A stretch of DNA of 9,416 nucleotides, from positions 1 to 9,416 of the forward strand of contig CAZSPL010000160.1 in assembly GCA_964608735.1 (NCBI GenBank), given 5' to 3'. This DNA comes from CAZSPL01 sp964608735. GTDB taxonomy: Bacteria > JAJVIF01 > JAPKYR01 > CAZSPL01. The translations under genes were made by a program, and so were the position numbers. The notes under the pieces are model-generated. The model was not told the DNA's origin and made no database searches. It worked only from the letters and a program-made list of their open reading frames with translations. The first letter of the stretch is position 1. Each line of letters starts with the position of its first letter. Shown here piece after piece: positions 1 to 5,724 of this stretch.

Positions 1-149
1 GAGCAGTTGCCATGGGTGTCGTTACCGAAGGCGCAGTTACGGGTTCAGCCGAGACAGGCACCGACAATGGCTTTCCATCAGATGAAGCCCTTCTGGGTCG
101 GGTCGGTAATGGAATACTCCGAACCTCCGGTTTTTTGCCGGCGCTGATT
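1..149. other. No gene called: left-edge region downstream of the cupin gene
   Basis: No coding region is convincing here. Plus frame 1 is open from the window edge to a stop near 145-147 but has no recognisable domain. On the minus strand, the frame of the cupin gene continues after its TGA for 23 sense codons to a second TGA, ending in residues that read SEYSITDPTQKGFI. That tail has a plausible composition but no known motif. A 4-bp inverted repeat (CCGG, T-rich 7-base loop, CCGG) at 127-141 is too weak and lacks a U-tract, so it is not called a terminator. The stretch may be the end of a gene lying to the left, or plain intergenic sequence. Confidence 0.4.
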
Positions 150-575
150 TCAATCCCCCGTAGGCACCACCCCCACCCCTTCGAACATCACAATAACCGT
201 CCTCTCCGGCGCGCGTATCCGATGCTTCGCCCCCTTCGGCACCGTAAACCCCTGCTTCGGCCGCAACTCCACGCTCATCCCTGCCTCGCTCTTATCACCT
301 GCCTCCTTCCCCTCGACATCAATAAACAGCTTCCCCTCGACATCAATAAACAGCTTCCCCTCGACGACATAGAAAAACTCATCCTCTTCATCGTGCTTGT
401 GCCAGTGAAATTCCCCCTCCACCACCCCGATCCGCACCACGCAATCATTCACCCGGCATAAGCTCTGGTTGTACCACGCATCCGTGCACGCATCCCCCAA
501 CGCGCCGATGTCGATAACCTCAAGCGGCTTGAACTTAACGTCGGTGTGGATGGAATAGTCGAATTTCTTAAACAT
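150..575 (-). CDS. Small single-domain cupin protein with an internal 8-residue duplication
   Basis: A 141-residue single-domain cupin, a small beta-barrel metal-binding protein with no signal peptide, so cytoplasmic. Cupin motif 1 is complete: H59-x-H61-x4-E66-x6-G73, where the two His and the Glu are the expected metal ligands. Motif 2 is PKGAKH at 113-118, giving the fourth ligand H118. The N-terminal part (FKPLEVIDI) and the C-terminal GVVPTGD match the usual layout of small stand-alone cupins of about 110-130 residues. The excess length is explained by a tandem repeat of KLFIDVEG at 74-81 and 82-89, immediately after motif 1. The ATG at 573-575 has a weak AGG five bases upstream. The gene stands alone and diverges from the lipoprotein gene. 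The substrate cannot be inferred: such proteins range from isomerases and dioxygenases to sugar or ligand sensors. The family call is firm; activity is unknown and may be altered by the duplication. Confidence 0.85.
   Translation of the reverse strand: MFKKFDYSIHTDVKFKPLEVIDIGALGDACTDAWYNQSLCRVNDCVVRIGVVEGEFHWHKHDEEDEFFYVVEGKLFIDVEGKLFIDVEGKEAGDKSEAGMSVELRPKQGFTVPKGAKHRIRAPERTVIVMFEGVGVVPTGD
307..365. repeat. 24-bp perfect tandem duplication inside the cupin gene
   Basis: Two identical 24-bp units (307-330 and 331-354; each begins TTCCCCTCGACATC on the plus strand) are followed by an 11-base partial third copy (355-365). The unit length is a multiple of three, so the cupin frame stays open and gains one extra KLFIDVEG block. 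The copies do not differ at any base, which suggests a recent slippage or duplication event, or an assembly artefact. Confidence 0.9.
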
Positions 576-647
576 ATTGAACCTATGTTAGCTGTTCTTT
601 GTCACGACTTATGGTATAATAACAAAAATGCTTTTGGTGGGGAAGCC
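576..647. other. Divergent intergenic region
   Basis: This 72-bp AT-rich spacer separates the cupin start (minus) from the lipoprotein start (plus). It carries the plus-strand extended -10 described separately and the G-rich ribosome-binding sequence GGTGGGGA at 636-643. I see no equally good promoter for the cupin gene on the minus strand. Confidence 0.6.
612..620 (+). promoter_or_regulatory. Extended -10 promoter for the lipoprotein gene pair
   Basis: TGGTATAAT at 612-620 is a perfect TGn extended -10 fused to a perfect TATAAT hexamer. No good -35 lies 16-18 bases upstream (CTGTTC at the 17-base spacing), which is typical of extended -10 promoters. Transcription would start near 627, leaving a leader of about 20 bases with a G-rich Shine-Dalgarno. 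This rules out the upstream in-frame ATG at 546 as the start of the gene. Confidence 0.7.
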
Positions 648-3482
648 ATGAACGTAAAGCGAATCTTTAAGGGATTGATAATTCTGATCGTTTTATCCTT
701 GTTTGGAGTAAGTTGTGGGAAGGGAAACGAAAGACATTCGCTTATGATGTCTCCTGAATCCCCTGTAAGTACGAGAGCTGCGTTAGATTCATCAACACCC
801 GGCAACCAGCTTTTCTTGGAATGGATATCTTTTAACAGCGAGAGCGTAGACTACGTAAAAAGTGATTATATAACGGGTAACTCAATGCCATCATTCGTCG
901 CGCAAGTATGCGGTGAATCGCCGGAGCAGGAAGCTGAACATAAGATCACAGCCTTTATCGATGGCGCAAATGTAGACCACCACTTCGATCCTGGTTATCA
1001 AACCATTACCTTTACTCCAAGCCAGCCGCTCAAGCCTGGTTCTCATTCCGCCGGCATTGCAATAAATTTCCCGGACGTGGCTGATTTCAGACAGATTCAT
1101 TTCTTCTTCACTGTCAATCCTGAGCCCATTAAGATCACTGGGGTCTTAAGAGATGATCCCACACGCACGCTTTATGTATTCTTTAGCGAGATGCTTGAGC
1201 CTGATTGCGCAGGTAATCCCTCAAACTGGGGCTTAAATCCTGGCACGATGGGTATCGTCGACTCTGTTGACATCGTTCTTGGCGGCAACGTCGCCCGCCT
1301 TAAGCTCGCGTCAAATGTGGAAAGCATTGAAAACACGCCCGGCCCATTAGAACTGGTTTACAATTCGAAGCGGGGATTGACGAAACGGCTGATTATTACT
1401 GGTGAGCCGCGTGATAAATCAGGTGATTCCGAGGAAGACTGTAATTGTGAAATCGAATACGAGGAGCTTGCTCAGTGGAGTTATGATGAAAGAGAAGAAA
1501 GCGCATTATGCTATAGAATCGATTACGATGAACAATGTTTGCACTGTCCAGCTCGATTCTACTGGAGCTTCGAAAACATTAAGACCGTTGCTAATAGTGA
1601 TCCCTGCAACTTCCTCGGTGATTGTTCTGAAGCAAGCATGGATGCAACTGACGATCCTGATTGCTTCAATAATGCACCTAATAGCGAAGGCTCATTTCTC
1701 ATCACGGACAACTCGATTCACACACTGCAGTTTGCCCGTGGTATGGAATTCACTTATAAGGTCAGGGTTTATGCCGATTGTGACGATGATGGAACCTATG
1801 AATCGTATAAAGGAGGCGGTACTTATAATTTTACTCCTCTCGATTGTGAGAATCCGACCTTTGAGGGCCCTTATATAGGCGATGGTGCGTATGTTGCCAA
1901 TAAGCTTCTCCTTCTTGCTAACGCTGATAAAGCTCACGGCCATCGTATTATTTACGAGGATTTCCAAAATAACGAAGAAGGCTTTTTGCAGTATATCGCA
2001 GATCTTGCGAATTCAAACCCCTGCAACCGTTTCGCGTTGATCCGTGCTACTGATAACCACACGTTGCATTCCATCCAAGCTTGTTTCACAGATCCTTATA
2101 GAACTCCACCACCGCCTATAATTGACTGCTGCCAGGAGACTCAAACAATTTACATAGCCATTCGGGTTGATGAATCTCCCCTCGCTTCATATTTTTATAA
2201 TGGCGAGTATTATCCTGGCCAAGAGACTATTAACTGGCCTGACCCTGAATTTGATTACATATATAAGATAGACGATCAAAAGGTGAATGAGGTTGAATAC
2301 GCTGTCATAGAGATAAACCCGCTTACAGTTAATGATTTTGTAAGGGTTAGATGGAGAGACACAATTCATAACTGGTGTAGAACTCCAAGGATCTGGGATA
2401 AGAATAATGATTCTTACCAGCTTCAGTGGGTTGACGGTACGTTCAGTTCAAGCTCGCATCAAAGACAATATATAAATTGGTCAAAAGACGTGCAAGACGG
2501 TTGCGATGAACCCCAAAATTATAATTACATCTGCTTGGCTCTTCAGGTCACACCTTCTCCTATGTTTGATAGTCAATTTTATGTTAAACTTACTTATAGC
2601 GATCCTCCCCTTGACCCTCAGGGAAGAGCGTTCCCTTGGTTAAATCCTGACCCAGGGCCACATATTGACGACAATCAAGGCGCTATTCCCTGCGGCTTCC
2701 TAAATGATCCAGATTCTACACCTGCTGATATTGTACTTCCAGTCCCGTGCGACGGTAAAGTTGAAACTATTTTCACAACCACCAAGTGCGGAGGCGATAA
2801 TTATGACATAGCGGCAGTACTATATAGAGGCTATCCTGATACCGGTACAATTGAGTTCGGACCGATAAATTCCCCAAGGATAGAAGTCTGGCGAAAATAT
2901 AATCTACAAGTATATTTTATGGATCCTGACTACATGCCGATGTTTGGCGCTTTGCCAATTGCGTATAATGAAGCATATATAGAATTTATTGCAGTTAATG
3001 ATGCAAATCCTACTAATTATGCTGATGATTTAATCCCTTGTTCAATTGCGCAAACTGGAAATAATGTTATCGACTACTCGGATGATATTGTTCCAGAGGG
3101 ACCCAGCAATGATTATTTTACTGATACGATACCTTATCATAGCCCTGTATGTGAATACACTACGGTAAAAAATTGCTTTCACATACAAGGTATAGATCAT
3201 TTTGATGACCATCTTGTACGAGGCTTCTGTTGCAATTACTATCCTCTCCATCCTTTGGAGTCACATAAACATTGTTTCATAGCAGTTGGAATGATTAATG
3301 AAACTTACGTTGATTCTATATTTGTAAATAGGCGCACTATTAATCATGAATTGGGGCATGGCATCCGAGGCTTGGTTCACAGCGGGTGGGTAATGAGTAC
3401 AAGCCTTGATCATAATCCTGAGTTACGATTTATCGCAACCGATTTACAGCTATTGAGAAGCGGTCCATGTGTAGGGGAGTAA
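648..3482 (+). CDS. Large Cys-rich lipoprotein with C-terminal metzincin-like zinc protease motif
   Basis: A 944-residue exported protein. Residues 1-23 form a lipoprotein-type signal (MNVKR, hydrophobic core, LFGVSC with C23 as lipid site), a relaxed lipobox because the -3 residue is Gly. An Ig-like region (about 45-155) and a second one with FFSEMLEPD...NPSNW (about 165-245) follow, the latter resembling bacterial Ig-like domains. The middle (about 255-640) is rich in Cys, probably disulfide-bonded, with a PPPP linker at 487-490. WRKYNLQVYFM (748-758) resembles the WRRLHVE-type segment found upstream of secreted metallopeptidase domains. The end holds HELGHGIRGLVH (900-911), then VM (915-916) and FIATDLQLLR, which matches the metzincin order of zinc site, Met-turn and final helix. 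The third His is one residue later than in HExxHxxGxxH. I chose the start at 648 for its signal peptide, GGTGGGGA upstream, and the promoter. A substrate cannot be named. The family call is inference; export is well supported. Confidence 0.75.
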   Translation: MNVKRIFKGLIILIVLSLFGVSCGKGNERHSLMMSPESPVSTRAALDSSTPGNQLFLEWISFNSESVDYVKSDYITGNSMPSFVAQVCGESPEQEAEHKITAFIDGANVDHHFDPGYQTITFTPSQPLKPGSHSAGIAINFPDVADFRQIHFFFTVNPEPIKITGVLRDDPTRTLYVFFSEMLEPDCAGNPSNWGLNPGTMGIVDSVDIVLGGNVARLKLASNVESIENTPGPLELVYNSKRGLTKRLIITGEPRDKSGDSEEDCNCEIEYEELAQWSYDEREESALCYRIDYDEQCLHCPARFYWSFENIKTVANSDPCNFLGDCSEASMDATDDPDCFNNAPNSEGSFLITDNSIHTLQFARGMEFTYKVRVYADCDDDGTYESYKGGGTYNFTPLDCENPTFEGPYIGDGAYVANKLLLLANADKAHGHRIIYEDFQNNEEGFLQYIADLANSNPCNRFALIRATDNHTLHSIQACFTDPYRTPPPPIIDCCQETQTIYIAIRVDESPLASYFYNGEYYPGQETINWPDPEFDYIYKIDDQKVNEVEYAVIEINPLTVNDFVRVRWRDTIHNWCRTPRIWDKNNDSYQLQWVDGTFSSSSHQRQYINWSKDVQDGCDEPQNYNYICLALQVTPSPMFDSQFYVKLTYSDPPLDPQGRAFPWLNPDPGPHIDDNQGAIPCGFLNDPDSTPADIVLPVPCDGKVETIFTTTKCGGDNYDIAAVLYRGYPDTGTIEFGPINSPRIEVWRKYNLQVYFMDPDYMPMFGALPIAYNEAYIEFIAVNDANPTNYADDLIPCSIAQTGNNVIDYSDDIVPEGPSNDYFTDTIPYHSPVCEYTTVKNCFHIQGIDHFDDHLVRGFCCNYYPLHPLESHKHCFIAVGMINETYVDSIFVNRRTINHELGHGIRGLVHSGWVMSTSLDHNPELRFIATDLQLLRSGPCVGE

Positions 3483-3485
3483 TAA

Positions 3486-3490
3486 AGGAG
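3486..3490 (+). promoter_or_regulatory. Ribosome binding site fixing the start of the second plus-strand gene
   Basis: AGGAG at 3486-3490 lies 9 bases before the ATG at 3500. The earlier in-frame ATG at 3467 lies inside the lipoprotein gene and would put 11 extra residues (MCRGVIKENII) before the signal sequence, so 3500 is preferred. The site sits in the 17-base gap after the lipoprotein stop, which suggests co-transcription. Confidence 0.8.
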
Positions 3491-3499
3491 AATATAATA

Positions 3500-4216
3500 A
3501 TGTATAAAAAATCAGTAACTATTCTTTTGATTACAATGGCTACTATCTATGCGCTGTGCATTCACGTTAACCGCTCAGTTGGGTCAAGAAATCTACCAGA
3601 AATTGTTTTAACTACAGAAGAAATGCAAACCTTAGACTCAGGTAGTTTTGGAGATGTGGCGATTAAGCTAAACCATACCTGGGGCAATGCGCGAATGGTA
3701 AGAACGGTTATATTCAAAGGAGATGGTTTAGTTCTTATTCATGAATGGCAGGATGCCGCGCAATTGAAGGAAGACGTGCTATCCGGGAATATTGACAGAT
3801 CGCTTTTTACTGACGCCGAATATCAAATGGTGCTGAAAGAACATGTAGATTATAATATTTACGAAAGGGCAGAAATTAGCCCTTCCGTTATGCTAGAAAT
3901 ACTAAGCATTGTTTCTGATAACCTGAACGGCATGTATGAACAGGGCCCTACTGCCGGCGATTTTTATACGGACACGATTGTATTAGATATTATGACTCCT
4001 GATAACGGTTTGATAATAGCTGAAACGGTCGATTTTGAAGGAAGCAACGCGGATAGGCTGTCTATTCTGTACGATGTCGAATCACTGATCGAAACCGAGC
4101 TTGAGAATGTCGAAACGGAAGATCTCGATGCGCTTGAGTATACAAAGCTCTCTGAAGAAATAATCCCTGATTGGAGCGACGAGGTCTGGAAAGCGCAACG
4201 TAACCTCGAAAATTAA
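3500..4216 (+). CDS. Exported or membrane-anchored protein of unknown function
   Basis: I do not recognise this 238-residue protein. It begins MYKKS followed by a hydrophobic stretch (about 6-25), a signal peptide or single anchor. The YALC in this stretch is a poor lipobox because the -1 residue is Leu, so lipidation is doubtful. The rest is soluble and acidic, with an especially Glu/Asp-rich C-terminal third (ETELENVETEDLDALE). A beta-rich part (VRTVIFKGDGLVLIHEW) and a later DTIVLDI...GLIIAETVDFEG block followed by a helix resemble, in layout only, small secreted alpha/beta domains. The gene starts 17 bases after the lipoprotein protease gene with a good AGGAG site and no promoter of its own, so the two are probably one operon. 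It could be a chaperone, partner or inhibitor of the protease, but that is a guess from position. Its stop lies 5 bases from the convergent glmU stop. Confidence 0.75.
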   Translation: MYKKSVTILLITMATIYALCIHVNRSVGSRNLPEIVLTTEEMQTLDSGSFGDVAIKLNHTWGNARMVRTVIFKGDGLVLIHEWQDAAQLKEDVLSGNIDRSLFTDAEYQMVLKEHVDYNIYERAEISPSVMLEILSIVSDNLNGMYEQGPTAGDFYTDTIVLDIMTPDNGLIIAETVDFEGSNADRLSILYDVESLIETELENVETEDLDALEYTKLSEEIIPDWSDEVWKAQRNLEN

Positions 4217-4221
4217 TCTCC

Positions 4222-5619
4222 TCACTTCCCCCCCTTCTTCCTCTTCTTATTCACCTGCTTCGCCCTGCCGAACGCAAGCGAGTTCGGCGGGACATTCTCG
4301 GTAATCGCCGACCCCGCCGCCGTATATGATTTCTTCCCGATTTTCACCGGCGCGACGAGGATCGAATCGGACCCGATGAAAACCTCGTCCTCTATCGTAG
4401 TGCGATGCTTCTTGAACCCGTCGTAGTTGCAGGTAATCGTCCCCGCGCCGATGTTGCACTTCTTGCCGACGTCGGCATCGCCGAGGTATGTCAGGTGGTT
4501 CGCCTTGGAACCCTTGCCGATGTTCGAGTTCTTCACTTCCACGAAATTCCCTATCTTGACATCGTCCGCGAGCACCGTGCCCGGACGGATATTGGCGAAC
4601 GGCCCGATATGCACGTTATTCCCTATCTTCGCATCGACCGCCTGTGTAAATGCGATGGTAGTTCCCTCGCCGACTTCGACATCGACGAGACGGCAGTACG
4701 GCCCGATAACGCAATTCCGCCCGATGACTGCATCCCCCTCGATGCATACGCCGGGAAGCAGACGGGTTCCTTCGCCGATTTCGACCCCGGCTTCGATGTA
4801 GCACGTCGCCGGGTCGTCGATCTCGATCCCCATCTCGCATAGCTGCTCTATCTTGCGGAGACGCATCACTGCCGCGACATAGGGAAGGTCGGTGCGCCGC
4901 GACACCTGGAGTACGTAGTCCGGGTCGTCGCTGAGCACCATGTTCACATCGCCGCCCTGCTCCTTTATCTTGTGGACGGCATCGGTCAGGTAATATTCCT
5001 TCTGAATGTTGTTCGGTTTGATTTTATCCAGCGCGTTGAACAGGGCTTTACGCTCGAAGCAGTACAGCCCGGCGTTGTATTCGGGAAGCTCATAGGGGTC
5101 GAAACTGTGGCCGTTGCGGATCCAGTCCTTCTCCTCGATAATCGTCTGGAAATGCCCCCACTCGTCGCGGATGACCCGCCCGTATCCGGGAGCCTCATCG
5201 ACCCGGCTTACAAGGATGGTTACCGGCGAACTGGCGGCTATATGGCTTCGGACGAGTTCCTTGATGATAAACGAGTCGGTGAGCGGCAGATCACCGTTCA
5301 TGATGAGAACGTGCTTCGTGCCGCGGGGAATATGGTCGCGGCATGTCATCACGGCATGCCCGGTGCCTTTCTGCGGCCTCTGGATGCAGGTCTTTTCATC
5401 GGCGAAGACTTTCTTGACATCCCCGGCCTGGTGTCCGACCACGAGAAGACGGTTTGAAAGCCCGGCATCCTTCAGCGCCTGGAGCGGGTAGAATCCGAGC
5501 GGTTTGCCGCATATGCAGTGCAGTACCTTGGGCAGGTCGCTTTTCATACGCGTGCCCTTTCCCGCCATTAAAAGCACGCCGAGTACGGAGTTGAAGTCCT
5601 TCTGGTTGACTATATCCAT
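4222..5619 (-). CDS. glmU: Bifunctional GlmU: N-acetylglucosamine-1-phosphate uridyltransferase / glucosamine-1-phosphate acetyltransferase
   Basis: GlmU makes UDP-GlcNAc in the cytoplasm in two steps: acetylation of glucosamine-1-phosphate, then uridylyl transfer from UTP. The product feeds peptidoglycan and surface glycans. The N-terminal nucleotidyltransferase shows LLMAGKGTRM with catalytic K31 in DLPKVLH, QRPQKGTGHA, NGDLPL with metal-binding D110, GYGRVI, and EYYLTD. From about residue 265 come left-handed beta-helix hexapeptide repeats (IGEGT, IGRNC, IGNNV, IGKGS), with KANHLTYLGD holding the acetyltransferase His (H375) and NIGAGTITCNYDG. The tail is very basic (KKRKKGG). The reading frame is open to a GTG at 5658. 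I chose the ATG at 5619 (465 residues, near the 456 of E. coli) because AAGGG precedes it and because the likely promoter would start transcripts near 5657; the ATG at 5640 is an alternative. NIQKEYYLTD has Lys where NxQGEYYLTD is usual. The identification is firm. Confidence 0.96.
   Translation of the reverse strand: MDIVNQKDFNSVLGVLLMAGKGTRMKSDLPKVLHCICGKPLGFYPLQALKDAGLSNRLLVVGHQAGDVKKVFADEKTCIQRPQKGTGHAVMTCRDHIPRGTKHVLIMNGDLPLTDSFIIKELVRSHIAASSPVTILVSRVDEAPGYGRVIRDEWGHFQTIIEEKDWIRNGHSFDPYELPEYNAGLYCFERKALFNALDKIKPNNIQKEYYLTDAVHKIKEQGGDVNMVLSDDPDYVLQVSRRTDLPYVAAVMRLRKIEQLCEMGIEIDDPATCYIEAGVEIGEGTRLLPGVCIEGDAVIGRNCVIGPYCRLVDVEVGEGTTIAFTQAVDAKIGNNVHIGPFANIRPGTVLADDVKIGNFVEVKNSNIGKGSKANHLTYLGDADVGKKCNIGAGTITCNYDGFKKHRTTIEDEVFIGSDSILVAPVKIGKKSYTAAGSAITENVPPNSLAFGRAKQVNKKRKKGGK
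4264..4291. other. Strong hairpin inside the glmU 3' end
   Basis: A 10-bp inverted repeat (CCTGCCGAAC at 4264-4273 against GTTCGGCGGG at 4282-4291, one G-T wobble) encloses an 8-base loop. It lies about 48 bases past the stop of the plus-strand gene and within codons for NSLAFGRA of glmU. There is no T-tract on either side, so it is not a standard intrinsic terminator. It could stabilise or pause transcripts, or simply reflect GC-rich coding sequence. Confidence 0.4.
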
Positions 5620-5663
5620 TGCTTGAACGCCCTTGCTCATACTTGTCACATCTTTCACATAAA

Positions 5664-5672
5664 TTTATACCA
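5664..5672 (-). promoter_or_regulatory. Extended -10 promoter for glmU
   Basis: On the minus strand the sequence reads TGGTATAAA (5672 down to 5664), a TGn extended -10 with a 5-of-6 match to TATAAT. It resembles the one in front of the lipoprotein gene. No clear -35 is visible. Predicted transcription would begin near 5657, at or just past the GTG that opens the frame, which argues for translation from one of the downstream ATG codons. This lets glmU be expressed apart from alr. Confidence 0.5.
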
Positions 5673-5693
5673 CAAACACCGCTGAATTGGCGA

Positions 5694-5721
5694 ATCCTTA
5701 CCGTTAAATCATCCCTTACCG
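5694..5721. repeat. Short direct repeat between alr and glmU
   Basis: ATCCTTACCG (5694-5703) and ATCCCTTACCG (5711-5721) are near-identical direct repeats 17 bases apart, upstream of the glmU promoter and just past the alr stop. On the minus strand they read CGGTAAGGAT and CGGTAAGGGAT. Spacing near one and a half helical turns could suit a regulator, but chance is possible. Confidence 0.3.
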
Positions 5722-5724
5722 GCG

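Noticed and set aside
1..60. Remnant of a formylglycine-generating (SUMF-like) domain on the minus strand (TRNCAFGND...HGNC)
   Set aside because: Only a few residues resemble the family and an in-frame stop lies just before them; too short to support.
127..141. Intrinsic terminator downstream of the cupin gene
   Set aside because: Only a 4-bp stem and no following U-tract in the direction of transcription.
307..365. CRISPR-like repeat
   Set aside because: The units abut with no spacers and lie in a coding frame.
12..461. Plus-strand open frame of 149 codons covering the cupin gene
   Set aside because: It is antisense to the cupin gene, has low-complexity Pro/His/Leu-rich content and no motif; the cupin on the other strand has a complete metal-binding signature.
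546..647. Upstream in-frame ATG extending the lipoprotein by 34 residues
   Set aside because: It would overlap the cupin 5' end, lies upstream of the likely promoter and would bury the signal peptide.
4405..4842. Plus-strand open frames antisense to glmU, with similar ones antisense to alr
   Set aside because: GC-rich shadow frames opposite well-supported genes, with no recognisable protein features.
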